From NCBI RefSeq assembly GCF_004769665.1, contig NZ_RQGG01000007.1, positions 1-64,000 of the forward strand: a stretch of 64,000 nt of DNA. The letters run 5' to 3'. The position numbers and the translations under genes were made by a program. Source of the stretch: Leptospira kemamanensis (GTDB taxonomy: Bacteria; Spirochaetota; Leptospiria; Leptospirales; Leptospiraceae). The notes under the pieces are model-generated. The model was not told where the DNA came from. It did no database searches and saw only the letters and a program-made list of their open reading frames with translations. How positions within the stretch are numbered: the stretch's first letter is position 1; each line of letters opens with the position of its first letter. Of this stretch, positions 16,144 to 25,597 are shown one piece after another.

Positions 16144-17705
16144 TTGGGTAAATATGCTCCTGGATCCAATGCTTGTTGGTCTGGGCCTTTCCTAACTTCA
16201 AAATGTAAATGAGGACCGGTAGATTTACCAGTGTTTCCTACCTGACCAATGATATCACCTGAGCGCACTGTGTCACCTTCTTTTACTTGGCGTTCATTTT
16301 GGTGCGCATAGTAAGTAAAAATATTGTTTTTATGACTTAGGATGGTTAATACCCCATAACCACCGCTAGTTGTGATTGTCCTCCAAACTTTTCCATCACT
16401 CACTGCTTTGATCGGAGTGCCAACAGGTGCAGGTAAATCAATCCCTGAATGGAAGGCTCCTACCTTTCCTGTGACAGGATCCACTCGAGTTCCGAAGTTA
16501 GAAGAAACATAACGGTCGTTATCAATCGGTATTTGGAAGTATTTAGAAATGTCATCGGAATCTACTAGTGGACCTCTCTCTTTTGAAACAAATCCACCAA
16601 AGACCCAACCTTCCCATTCATCATTCCAATTCACATAAATCCATTTGGAGCGAACTCCCGAAATGGTTTCCACTTCCTTTTTGGTATCTAAGATTTTGAG
16701 TTTTTCATCCCCAGGAATGGATAAAATCACAGAACCATATTCATTCGGTTCGTCTCTCATTCTTAAACTTGTAGAACGAACATAACGTTTTTCTCCAACT
16801 TTGAGTTCGTCTGGATTTTCTTGTGGGTATGATAACTCACCTGGTGAAACTTCATACGAGACAACTTCTGAAGAGCTTAAGTATCCACCGAAAACCCAAC
16901 CGTTCCCGTAAGCAGAAGAAACTTGGTGCCATTGAGACGAAATACCATCTATCAATTCTTCATTGGAAGTGGAGGACTGGATCTCGACTTTGATGCCTTT
17001 GGGTAGTCTTGCGACCACATAACCATTGACATCTGGTTCTGATCTCATATTGAGTGAACTTGCATTCACCCACATTTCTTTTCCTTTTTTCATTTCCGTA
17101 TAATCTGCGTTTGTTGTGCTTGGAGTTGTTCTGGAGGGTAAGGAGGAAAAATCGAGAGATAAACCCTCGGTGTTTCTGGATTTCACAGCAGGTTTGGTAG
17201 GTTGCAGTAAATCTTGTGTGGTGTATCCTTCCTTTTTAGATTTTGTACGAACCAAAACCCAATGAGAACCTTCTTTTTTTTCACTGATATCTTGTTTTAA
17301 TACCATCACTACTTCGAGTGAATCTCCCTTTTTTACTTTTACCTGCGAACGTAAGTTAGGTTTTTGGGATGGTTCTAATTGCAAATAAAAGTTTTCTGCG
17401 GCAATGGCAGTTAAGGATTTTGATTTTTTTTCAGTAAGGCCAGGTGCAGCATTGTGATCGCTGATTCCTTCTGCTAGTTTTAAATCAATTGGGGAGGAGG
17501 AGATTTTTAAACCGGGAAAACGATTTTTTACCTTCCCCACAAAATCATTGTACTTTTGTAGGATTTCTTCCTGCTTCTTTTGGTTCGATTGGATCAAACC
17601 AGATTGCCTGTTCTGATCACGTTCTTCCAATTTGGATTGGGACAAAATGGAAATGTTACATAATACAAAGAAGGAAATGAAAAAAAGCAGGGATTGTCTG
17701 TTCAT
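16140..17705 (-). CDS. Exported M23 metallopeptidase with SH3b domains
   Basis: 521 residues. A signal peptide (about 1-23) is followed by three bacterial SH3-like segments (about 92-185, 210-285 and 305-378; the last two share LNMRSEP/LRMRDEP and GWVFGG). The C-terminal M23 domain (about 405-515) has all zinc and catalytic residues: HSGID, YYAHQNE and HLHFEVR. It should cut peptide cross-links in peptidoglycan during growth or division. A promoter-like TTGACC-N17-TTATTT lies just upstream. It is the first gene of a four-gene overlapping run with ankyrin and CNB proteins. Confidence 0.9.
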   Translation of the reverse strand: MNRQSLLFFISFFVLCNISILSQSKLEERDQNRQSGLIQSNQKKQEEILQKYNDFVGKVKNRFPGLKISSSPIDLKLAEGISDHNAAPGLTEKKSKSLTAIAAENFYLQLEPSQKPNLRSQVKVKKGDSLEVVMVLKQDISEKKEGSHWVLVRTKSKKEGYTTQDLLQPTKPAVKSRNTEGLSLDFSSLPSRTTPSTTNADYTEMKKGKEMWVNASSLNMRSEPDVNGYVVARLPKGIKVEIQSSTSNEELIDGISSQWHQVSSAYGNGWVFGGYLSSSEVVSYEVSPGELSYPQENPDELKVGEKRYVRSTSLRMRDEPNEYGSVILSIPGDEKLKILDTKKEVETISGVRSKWIYVNWNDEWEGWVFGGFVSKERGPLVDSDDISKYFQIPIDNDRYVSSNFGTRVDPVTGKVGAFHSGIDLPAPVGTPIKAVSDGKVWRTITTSGGYGVLTILSHKNNIFTYYAHQNERQVKEGDTVRSGDIIGQVGNTGKSTGPHLHFEVRKGPDQQALDPGAYLPK

Positions 17706-17717
17706 AAAATAAACATA

Positions 17718-17746
17718 AAATAACCAAAGAAAAGCTGTTTGGTCAA
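17718..17746 (-). promoter_or_regulatory. Candidate promoter of the M23 peptidase run
   Basis: Read on the minus strand, TTGACC (17746-17741) is followed by 17 bases and TTATTT (17723-17718), ending 12 bases before the ATG at 17705. The spacing is ideal but the -10 is only fair, and the leader would be very short. It lies in the 51-base gap after the LuxR-type gene. Confidence 0.4.
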
Positions 17747-17756
17747 GGTTTTTTGT

Positions 17757-18338
17757 TTAGTCTTCTTCGGGTAAAAGAGGCGTGAGAAAAAAAGAGATAA
17801 ATTCGAGTTTCCCTCGCATGGAAGACTTTTCATAAATGGCTGCCGTTTGGTTTTCGATGGTGCGAAGGCTTTTTTTTCGAACGGCTGCAATTTGTTTTTG
17901 AGAAAATCCTCGTAATAAAAGGATGGCGATCTCAGTTTCCGCTTCCGTCAATTGCCATTCTGTCATTTGTGCTTTTGCTTCTGCCCAAAATCCTTTTTCA
18001 GGATTTTTTAAGATTCGATTGGTTCGTTTGAGAGTATGGATTTGGTTTTTGGCCTGTTTGTTTTCTACGGATTCTTTTTTGAGCTCTTTGTATAAGATAA
18101 ATACAACTAAAAACGAAGAAAGAGCGATGAAGGATTCGATGGTGGCTATGATGATTCTAAATCGATCAAAGTATTCGGGAGGTTTGGTGAGTGTGTAAAT
18201 TTCTTCCACAATCCAAACCAAAAGAGATATTACATAAAATACTAAAAATAAGATACGAATCGTTCTAGTTTCCATCTTTTGATTCAGTTTGAAAGACTTC
18301 TTTACTAGAAGCAAGTATGTTTCGTAGGTGTTTTCCAC
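17757..18338 (-). CDS. Membrane-anchored LuxR-type HTH protein
   Basis: 193 residues. Two membrane helices (about 25-48 and 62-82) precede a charged coiled segment and a C-terminal GerE/LuxR helix-turn-helix: LTEAETEIAILLLRGFSQKQIAAVRKK is the usual T-E-x-E signature, followed by SLRTIENQTAAIYEKSSM as recognition helix. No receiver or sensor domain is seen between them, so signal input probably comes through the membrane segment. The start at 18338 overlaps the divergent lipoprotein's upstream region; a later ATG (MKLNQKMETR region) is possible. It may control neighbouring genes, but nothing in the sequence proves that. Confidence 0.75.
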   Translation of the reverse strand: MENTYETYLLLVKKSFKLNQKMETRTIRILFLVFYVISLLVWIVEEIYTLTKPPEYFDRFRIIIATIESFIALSSFLVVFILYKELKKESVENKQAKNQIHTLKRTNRILKNPEKGFWAEAKAQMTEWQLTEAETEIAILLLRGFSQKQIAAVRKKSLRTIENQTAAIYEKSSMRGKLEFISFFLTPLLPEED

Positions 18339-18391
18339 ATTTGCGGATATCCTCTATGGAAACATGTTTTTTTCTGTGCGATGATAAACAA

Positions 18392-18727
18392 ATGAAACGT
18401 TGGTCTTTACCAGTTTTGGTTATATGTTTTGGGTTATTGTTCTTTCAGTGCAGTAACAAAGGTTCTGAAACAAGATTAGAATGTATGGATCGTTGTATGA
18501 AGGAACAATTTGTTTGTGCCGTAGCCCTGGGGCCACAATTGGACAATCCCGTTTCCACGACTGCCACCTGTATTTCTTTGTATGTCCTTTGTTATGAAAA
18601 ATGTCCTGTTGCCTCTTCCAGGTCCACATCGACATCTAGTCGAAGTTCATCTAGTTCGAGTAGAGGAAGTAGTTCCTCCAGTTCGAGTTCTAACTCGGGA
18701 TCTAGTTCTTCTTCCTCGGGGAATTAG
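18392..18727 (+). CDS. Small lipoprotein with cysteine-rich core and polyserine tail
   Basis: 111 residues from the ATG at 18392; starts further upstream would add 25 non-signal residues. The leader MKRWSLPVLVICFGLLFFQC is a clear lipoprotein signal. The middle part has paired cysteines (LECMDRCMKEQFVC and CISLYVLCYEKC), which suggests disulfides in a small helical hairpin. The last 37 residues are almost all Ser with a few Arg, Gly, Thr and Asn. The serine codons are mixed (tct, agt, tcc, tcg), so the tail is not a simple DNA repeat. It may be a flexible surface linker. It converges with the cyclase gene, with no space between. Confidence 0.7.
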   Translation: MKRWSLPVLVICFGLLFFQCSNKGSETRLECMDRCMKEQFVCAVALGPQLDNPVSTTATCISLYVLCYEKCPVASSRSTSTSSRSSSSSSRGSSSSSSSSNSGSSSSSSGN

Positions 18728-20815
18728 TTAAGAGCCAGTTTGGCGATAGATAATTTTGGCACCAATTTGTAAGTTTTTATACAAATCTAAAAACATTTGG
18801 TTTGGGACCATTCCTTCTGGATCTCTTGAAAACTCAGGTCGTAATCGTTTCAAAAAATACATTCCCATTTCCCCTTTGTTTTTTGCTTTTACCTTCCCTC
18901 GGTATTCACATTCAAAAAATCGTTTCACTTTATCATAAGTGGTCTCTGATAAATTGACCTCACCTGCATCACCTGAACTCTCCATACGACTGGCAGTATT
19001 CACAGCATCACCCCATACATCATACGCAAATTTTGATTTCCCCACAACACCTGCCACAACGGGTCCCGTATGGATTCCAATCCGAATCTCCCAAAAGTCT
19101 TGGCCTAACATCTGTTTAAAGGATCGAATCTGAGTCATAAAGGATTTGATTTCCATGGCAAACAAACAGGCATCTACTGGATGAGTGAAGTTCCCTTGTG
19201 GAATTCCTCCAGCTGCCATATACGAATCTCCAATGGTTTTTAATTTTTCAAAATTATGCCTTAGGGCAATATCATCAAACTGAGAAAAACAACCATCCAA
19301 TTGTTCAATTAGATCTTCCGGGGAAAGAGACTCTGCTGCCTTTGTGAAATTTTTAAAATCAGTAAATAAAATACTTACCGATTCATATTCCATCGGAACA
19401 ACTTCTCCTTTTTCAATCAGCTCATCGGCCAAGTCACCAGGTAAAATGTTTCGAATGAAGTGAATTGTTTTTTCACGTTCTTTTTCTAAGTCTCTCCGAA
19501 GGTTTGCGTTGTGAATGGCTCCGGCAACTTGTTCACAAAACGAAATGATTTCTTGGAATTCATTAATACTCCATACTTGTTCTTTTGTCAGTCGAGTGAC
19601 ACAGATAATTCCGATGGTTTGGCCTTGGACAACTAAAGGTATTTGTCCAAATAGTTCTAACTTAAAACTTTCGACAATCGATGTATCAATTGGAGTGAGT
19701 TCTTTCCAACGAGATGATTTTTTTAAATAAATGGGTTTTTGTTTGGTATAGGTTCGATACAAAGATCCGATGTTTGGATTTAACTTAGGTCGAAACGTTC
19801 TTAAAAAATTGGAAACCAGTAATCCTTTGTTAAATATTTCGGCTCCTTCCATAAGGGGAGCAAGTGAATTGGATTTCGGATCAACGAGTAAAATAAAACC
19901 GAGTTCCACTCGGTGGTTCATTTTCAGATAAGTAAATACTTCTCTTGTAATGTCTTCAATTTGGGAATAGGAGTTGATCTTCCGATTGAATTTGTGTAGG
20001 TTTTCTAATTTCAAACGATTGGATTCGATGTTTTCCTTTTCTTCTTTGATGGAAATGTTTACATTTTTTAATTCATCTAAGAGATACCCGGTTTCGATGG
20101 TTCCTGCAATGTAGTCGGCAATGATTTTGATTTGATTGAGTTGTTGTTCGTTGAGTTCAAAAATCCCTGAATAATCGAGTAAATCTAAGGTTCCAATGAA
20201 CTTATTTCTCAAGTGGAGAGGAACGATGAGTAAGGATTTGAGATTGGCTGATTTTTTATTTTCTAGTTCAACTCCTTCGGTTTTGTAAGATTCAAAATCT
20301 TGAATATAAAAACTTCGTTTCCGTTTTCTAACATATGCATGTGCATATTTGGTAACGTATTCATCTGAAACAGGGATATCTCGTCCCATGATTTCTGCTT
20401 TTACAGTTTCGGAAAGTTCACTTGGAAAATTACTGTGGAAAAACTCAAGAGCATCCTTTTCTATTTTGTAAACATACAAGAGATAGTGAGGAACTTTGAA
20501 TTTTTCTCGGATATAAAAACCCAAGATCCCTAAAATCTCTTTGAGATCTGTGGCAGAATTGATTTCTCGGAGTAGGCCATCTAAATCAGACAGTTGACCA
20601 TAGGAATCTACCAATTTGTCCGAAAATTCTTCTGAAATGGTTTTGGTGGAGATGAGTTCTTTTTCTTTGTTCTCTAAAGTTTCATTCAAAATTTGAATTT
20701 CTGACCTAAGTAATGTTAACTCATTATTTTTTTCTTCATTTTGTTTGTACAATTGGGAAACCCAATAGAGAATTCCCAAAAACAAAATCCCTATCAAAGC
20801 TATAGAATACATCAT
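18728..20815 (-). CDS. GAF-domain adenylate cyclase, class III (intact catalytic domain)
   Basis: 695 residues: one N-terminal membrane helix (1-20), a coiled coil, two GAF domains (about 75-245 and 280-440) and a class-III cyclase domain (about 476-650). The catalytic set is complete: metal Asp in LFTDFKNF and in IGDSYMA, base-selecting Lys in EKLKTIGD and Asp in YDVWGDAV, and the transition-state Asn and Arg in VNTASRM. The Lys/Asp pair indicates ATP, so the product is cAMP. GAF domains would set activity by small ligands. It overlaps the large upstream sensor gene by 4 bases (ATGA), so the two are made together. Confidence 0.9.
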   Translation of the reverse strand: MMYSIALIGILFLGILYWVSQLYKQNEEKNNELTLLRSEIQILNETLENKEKELISTKTISEEFSDKLVDSYGQLSDLDGLLREINSATDLKEILGILGFYIREKFKVPHYLLYVYKIEKDALEFFHSNFPSELSETVKAEIMGRDIPVSDEYVTKYAHAYVRKRKRSFYIQDFESYKTEGVELENKKSANLKSLLIVPLHLRNKFIGTLDLLDYSGIFELNEQQLNQIKIIADYIAGTIETGYLLDELKNVNISIKEEKENIESNRLKLENLHKFNRKINSYSQIEDITREVFTYLKMNHRVELGFILLVDPKSNSLAPLMEGAEIFNKGLLVSNFLRTFRPKLNPNIGSLYRTYTKQKPIYLKKSSRWKELTPIDTSIVESFKLELFGQIPLVVQGQTIGIICVTRLTKEQVWSINEFQEIISFCEQVAGAIHNANLRRDLEKEREKTIHFIRNILPGDLADELIEKGEVVPMEYESVSILFTDFKNFTKAAESLSPEDLIEQLDGCFSQFDDIALRHNFEKLKTIGDSYMAAGGIPQGNFTHPVDACLFAMEIKSFMTQIRSFKQMLGQDFWEIRIGIHTGPVVAGVVGKSKFAYDVWGDAVNTASRMESSGDAGEVNLSETTYDKVKRFFECEYRGKVKAKNKGEMGMYFLKRLRPEFSRDPEGMVPNQMFLDLYKNLQIGAKIIYRQTGS

Positions 20816-23800
20816 TTGATTAAAATTTTAGCTCCCCGTTTCTGTTGGGTATACAAACGTTCGAATTTTTCATTGGGTAGAATTCCCGAATCATCCGCTA
20901 AATCTGATTTTAAGGATAATAATTCATAAATAGGGAACTGTTCTCCTTCGTATGTGTTGATCATCCTCTGGTTATCAATATGAAACAATCGTTTCACTTT
21001 TTCCATCGTTTCTTGTGAGATATTGATGGAAACACCTACACCACCTCGACGAATGGCTTGTGTTTGTGTAACTGTTTTACCCCATACATCATAATTAAAT
21101 TTAGATTTCCCGATCACACCCGCCACAACTGGACCTGAGTGGATGGCAATGGTGATTCCATCGGGTCGAAACGGTATGTCTTTAAAATCATTCATTAAAC
21201 GATTCACTTCGTTTTTGATTTGTAAGGCAGCAAGGCAAGCATCAACAGCATGTGTGAAGTTTCCCACAGGAAGGCCACCCGCTGCCAAATACATATCACC
21301 TGTCATCCGTAACTTTTCCATTCCCTTGGTTTTGATGATTTCATCAAAACGAGAAAAATACAAATCAAGACCTTCGATCAATTCTTCCGGTGTCAATTGT
21401 CCTGTGATTTGAGAAAAACCAGGAAAACTTGTCATTAGTAAGGTTACGTTTTCAAATTCAACAGGGTTCACCCTTCCTTTTTTCTGTAACTCTTCTGCCA
21501 CGTTTTTTGGAAGGATATTGAGTAAAAGAGAATCGGACCTTTGTTTTTCTTCTTCGATTTTTTTCATTAAGAAGTGATTGTTGATCGCGCTGGCAATGTG
21601 TTCGGAAACACCAACAATCGAATCCACTTCGTCATTGGAAAGTTGAATGGTTTCATCATTGATTCCATACATAGCCATTGCGACTACTTCGTCGTTGTTG
21701 ACAAGTGGTGAAATGAGAAAACCTTTCATGCCAGAACGTTCTGTAATTTGTTTATCAATGGCAAATGGCATCGACTTCGGTACATGTTTCATATAAAAAT
21801 GTTTTTTACGTTGGTAACATTTGTATACAAATCCACTCTCTTCCCGTAATGGAAAGCGGAGTGTTTTGAAGAAGTTTACATTTTCATCATTTAACAAATC
21901 AAAACCAGAGTGGTTGAGGTAACGTAGTTCATTAAATTCTCTGTCTAAGAAATACAAAACACAGTTTTCAATTTTATAGTTTTTACGAATAAAACCGAAA
22001 ATCTCTGCTAAAATGTTTTCTAAATTATTTTGAGAGTTAATGGTTTTTGCAAACTCATTCATTTTTTGAATTTCTGCTTTTGCTTTCTCTGATTTTTTTC
22101 GTTCTTCTTCTGTGAGTTGTAGTAAAAGTGAATTTTGGATAGCGCCTGCGATTTGATCACAAAATCCTGCGATCCTTCTCAATACTTCCCGGTTCACCTC
22201 CATTGGTTTTTGGTAGGAAGTAAAATAAGCGATCCCAATAACTTCGTTTTGGACCACAAGAGGAACGGCAATAAAGGAAGATAAACTTAGTTTGGTAAAA
22301 ATTTGTTCATCTAACTCCGATTCGTATGACTTCGGTGGTTTGGGAACAAATAATGCTTTTTTTCGAAGGTAGGTTTTGTAAATGATCCCACCTCTTTCGT
22401 TTAAGGGAACTCGAAATGATTTTGCGAATGATAATTGTTCTTCGGTTGCATACGTGGGGGTCGTTGTTTTGTAAGTGTAAAGTTCTTTCTTTTTGGGATC
22501 CAAAAGTTGGATGAGAGTGGCTTCAATTTCAAAACTTTTGAGAATGTAATCAAACATCTCATCGATGATTTGGGATAAACTCGATTCCGAATTGATTTTT
22601 TTTGTAAATTCATTGAGTTTCACCACTTCGTTTTTGGCATTTTCCATTTGCAAACGCGCGTTATCCGCAATGAATTTTTCACGATTCATTTCCTCCACGA
22701 GGATGGAGTTTGTCACTGCCGTTGCGATGTTTTCTGCCGTATTTTCCACCAGTTGTAATTGTGCTTTGGAAAAACTGGAACCCTTTTGTTCACTAAAGAT
22801 GGCTAACATAGCAATGACTTTTCCCTGTGAACTCAATGGGATGATCATACCTGGATGTTTACCAATCAGTTGGATGAATTTTTGATTGGATTCGTTCAGC
22901 CTAGATTCCCAAACTTTTGCAAATCGAAATGGCCTGTTCCGTTTATATACATGATAAAACAAACCAGCACTTACATCTAAAGGAAAACTCAATCCTCGGA
23001 ATTTGTTTTCTAAGTCGAGTTTGGAATTTTGCGAAACAACGGATTTGTGATAATGGAGTTTTCCATTTTCTTCATCCACGAGTAACAAAATCATGGAGTC
23101 ACAAAATACTTCTTCCTTTAAATAATCAAAGGCTTTGTTTAAGATGCTATCTAATTCTAAGGATGTATTGAGAGTTTTTGCAAATTCATTGAGTCTTTCG
23201 ATATTGGATTTAGAAATTTCTAATTCTTGTGTTCTTTCAACAACAATGTCTTCCAATCCTTCTTTTAAGATATTTAATTCTTTGTTGGATATTTCCAAAC
23301 TCTCCTTTAATTTTTCAATAGAGAGATAGGCTCTTGTGAAACCATAAGAAAGAATGTATCCTTGAAATAAAATAAATCCTAAAAACCCAAAGGGAGTGAT
23401 ATTCATCGTATTGATGACATTGTTTTGGTATAAAATATCATGTACGACAGTTCCAAAAACAAAACTAAAACCGATGAGGGAAAGTCCTGCACCCACCGTG
23501 TCGGAACGATAGGCCATGATGATGGCAATAGTAATCCGCACACATACCAAGATTAAAAAGATTTGGAAATAATGGATTTGTGATGTAAAAACAGAAACTG
23601 GTAAAAATAAAGAAACCAAAAAGGGAGTGATGAGGATGTAGAGAACATACATCGTCTTTTGGCCAACAGTGTTCGGAAATACCAATCGATAAAAATACGC
23701 AAACACAATGGTTGCGATGTAAATGGTTGCAAATTCAATTCGGATGAGAGCATCCATTGGAAGAGAAGGAATGATATCTAAAAGATTCCTTTCTCCAATC

Positions 23801-24549
23801 GTGAGAAGGCGCATTACGATGAGTAAACTAAAGAGAGCAATGAATAAACTCGCTTTGTCTTGTCTTCTCATCAAAAACAATCCCAAGTGATACAGAGCCC
23901 ATAAAAAAATACTTCCCGCTAAGAAGGAAGTGATTTGGTAACTGCGATTGACTTTGTCGTATAACTTCCGTCTTTCGCCAAGTTCCATACTTTCCCAAAA
24001 TCCACCTTTGGAATAGTGAAAGTTGGAGATTTCGTAAACGATTTCGGTGTCTCCAGAAACAGGTTCTAAATCAACTAAAACAGATTTGTAAGATGGTTCA
24101 AAATAATTTGGATTGATTCCAAAACTTCCCTGTTCAATGACCAATTTTCCGTTGATGTACAATCGATACGCAGAAGATAAATCCAAGTTATGGAAGGCAA
24201 GGATGGGTGTATTTTCTGGGAATTTGACTTTGAGTTTATATGTCGCATAACCAAATCCATCTAAGGTCTCCCCAAACCAATCCACTCCTTTCCAATTGGA
24301 TGGTACCACTTGGTAAATGAATTTAGGTTCTTTTCCTAATTCTGTTTCGATTTGGATGCCACTGAAAGTTTCCTTCCAATAGAACTCCCATTCGCCATCA
24401 AGATTGATGTTTCCATCCCGATGGAAATCCCAATCCGATAAGTCAATTTGCCCATTTTTCGCTGTCGGTTTGTTTCGAGCGACTTCTCCACAGGATAGAA
24501 GTGAAATCAAAAGACAGAATAATGGGATCAAAATAGAACATTTCTTCAT
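20812..24549 (-). CDS. 7TMR-DISM sensor with three GAF domains and a degenerate cyclase domain
   Basis: 1245 residues. An N-terminal signal with LLSC leads to a beta-sandwich periplasmic domain (about 35-195), then seven membrane helices (about 205-410), a coiled coil, three GAF domains (about 465-620, 655-810 and 835-1000) and a cyclase-like domain (about 1030-1200). Against the intact neighbour, metal Asp1 is Ser (LLMTSFPGF), the Lys is Arg (EKLRMTGD), the specificity Asp is Lys (YDVWGKTV), and the Asn/Arg pair is lost (VTQTQAI); only the second metal Asp remains. It should be catalytically dead, and probably senses an envelope signal and acts through its cyclase partner. Confidence 0.88.
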   Translation of the reverse strand: MKKCSILIPLFCLLISLLSCGEVARNKPTAKNGQIDLSDWDFHRDGNINLDGEWEFYWKETFSGIQIETELGKEPKFIYQVVPSNWKGVDWFGETLDGFGYATYKLKVKFPENTPILAFHNLDLSSAYRLYINGKLVIEQGSFGINPNYFEPSYKSVLVDLEPVSGDTEIVYEISNFHYSKGGFWESMELGERRKLYDKVNRSYQITSFLAGSIFLWALYHLGLFLMRRQDKASLFIALFSLLIVMRLLTIGERNLLDIIPSLPMDALIRIEFATIYIATIVFAYFYRLVFPNTVGQKTMYVLYILITPFLVSLFLPVSVFTSQIHYFQIFLILVCVRITIAIIMAYRSDTVGAGLSLIGFSFVFGTVVHDILYQNNVINTMNITPFGFLGFILFQGYILSYGFTRAYLSIEKLKESLEISNKELNILKEGLEDIVVERTQELEISKSNIERLNEFAKTLNTSLELDSILNKAFDYLKEEVFCDSMILLLVDEENGKLHYHKSVVSQNSKLDLENKFRGLSFPLDVSAGLFYHVYKRNRPFRFAKVWESRLNESNQKFIQLIGKHPGMIIPLSSQGKVIAMLAIFSEQKGSSFSKAQLQLVENTAENIATAVTNSILVEEMNREKFIADNARLQMENAKNEVVKLNEFTKKINSESSLSQIIDEMFDYILKSFEIEATLIQLLDPKKKELYTYKTTTPTYATEEQLSFAKSFRVPLNERGGIIYKTYLRKKALFVPKPPKSYESELDEQIFTKLSLSSFIAVPLVVQNEVIGIAYFTSYQKPMEVNREVLRRIAGFCDQIAGAIQNSLLLQLTEEERKKSEKAKAEIQKMNEFAKTINSQNNLENILAEIFGFIRKNYKIENCVLYFLDREFNELRYLNHSGFDLLNDENVNFFKTLRFPLREESGFVYKCYQRKKHFYMKHVPKSMPFAIDKQITERSGMKGFLISPLVNNDEVVAMAMYGINDETIQLSNDEVDSIVGVSEHIASAINNHFLMKKIEEEKQRSDSLLLNILPKNVAEELQKKGRVNPVEFENVTLLMTSFPGFSQITGQLTPEELIEGLDLYFSRFDEIIKTKGMEKLRMTGDMYLAAGGLPVGNFTHAVDACLAALQIKNEVNRLMNDFKDIPFRPDGITIAIHSGPVVAGVIGKSKFNYDVWGKTVTQTQAIRRGGVGVSINISQETMEKVKRLFHIDNQRMINTYEGEQFPIYELLSLKSDLADDSGILPNEKFERLYTQQKRGAKILIK

Positions 24550-24598
24550 AGTTAGGCTACACAGACTATGAGGATGAGAGGGAAATGAAAAGGAAAAT

Positions 24599-25597
24599 TT
24601 AAGAATAACTCAGTTTTATTTGAGAAGAAGGAAAGTGTTTTTGTAAGGAAGAGATCATTACATCTAAAATTTCTTCTGTCTCTTGTTTGGAATAAGAAAC
24701 AATTTTATCTTTTTTTTCAAAGTCATGAAATAAAATCGCAGAGTCCTTTCTTGTGGTGATGATTTGTTTCAAAAAATCAAGATTCATTCGAAATCCACCC
24801 ACACTGAATTCAATAGAACCATTTGATTTTAGTTCTTTCCCTAACGTATCCGCTAACGACTGGTAATGGGTTTGCCAATCAGGAATCCTGAGAATAGGAT
24901 CAATACAAATCCGAACGTTCCAACCAACTTGGATGGCTTTTTGGATGGATTGTAGTCTGGCTTTTAAGGAGGGAGTTCCATGTTCAATGGTTTCAATCAC
25001 TTTCTCGGGACTTAAAGTCCATGCAAGAAAAATATTTGGACTTGGTGTTAGGTGAGAAATCGATTGGAAATTGGTAGATTTGGTGCGAATCTCTAAACTC
25101 AAATTGGGTTCATTGTGACAAAACTCAATCCAACTGGATGTGGCAGGGAAAAAAGATTCTAAAGCAAGTAAATCAGTATCATAAGACAAAGCCAAATACA
25201 AAGAACCGTTTTTGTCTAAAAAGGATTTGGTCTCTTTAAAAAAATCTTCCCAATTCACAAATAAAACAAGGTTTGCTGAAGGGAACATCCCTTGTAGGTA
25301 ACAATATTCGCAATCGTAAATACAGTTAAGTGCTAATGTATTATAATAAAAGTGAGGATGAGAAAAATTAGGAGAAAAATCACTCCCTGGATATAAAAAT
25401 TGGTCTTTTTTTTCTGCCAGAATCAATTTGGGAGATTGTTTTTGGGTTCGAAAATTTTGTGCATTTCGATTGAAACTATCTTTGTAGTGACGAATCGGAA
25501 TTTTGATCGCTTTTGGAAATCGAGAAAGGATTTCTTTTGTGCGGACATGATCCCAAATCCCTTCTTCGATATAAATATGAGAAAAGGATTTAAACAT
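24599..25597 (-). CDS. Spore-photoproduct-lyase-like radical SAM protein
   Basis: 332 residues. The cluster motif CIYDCEYCYLQ (C-x3-C-x2-C, about residues 95-105) and the flanking LALNC / YLQGMFPSANLVLFVN match the SPL branch of radical SAM enzymes. By eye, the Cys that donates hydrogen in Bacillus SPL (in its ASCTSD segment) is replaced here (ALSYDTD), so it may not repair spore photoproduct itself. The organism does not sporulate. Its start lies 8 bases inside the upstream nucleosidase gene, so the two are translated together. A DNA or RNA radical repair or modification role is inferred. Confidence 0.75.
   Translation of the reverse strand: MFKSFSHIYIEEGIWDHVRTKEILSRFPKAIKIPIRHYKDSFNRNAQNFRTQKQSPKLILAEKKDQFLYPGSDFSPNFSHPHFYYNTLALNCIYDCEYCYLQGMFPSANLVLFVNWEDFFKETKSFLDKNGSLYLALSYDTDLLALESFFPATSSWIEFCHNEPNLSLEIRTKSTNFQSISHLTPSPNIFLAWTLSPEKVIETIEHGTPSLKARLQSIQKAIQVGWNVRICIDPILRIPDWQTHYQSLADTLGKELKSNGSIEFSVGGFRMNLDFLKQIITTRKDSAILFHDFEKKDKIVSYSKQETEEILDVMISSLQKHFPSSQIKLSYS

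Noticed and set aside
20812..24549. Pseudo-cyclase domain as a pseudogene
   Set aside because: The frame is intact over 1245 codons, structural residues of the cyclase fold are kept and the start of the next gene overlaps its end; selective loss of catalytic residues suggests a new role, not decay.
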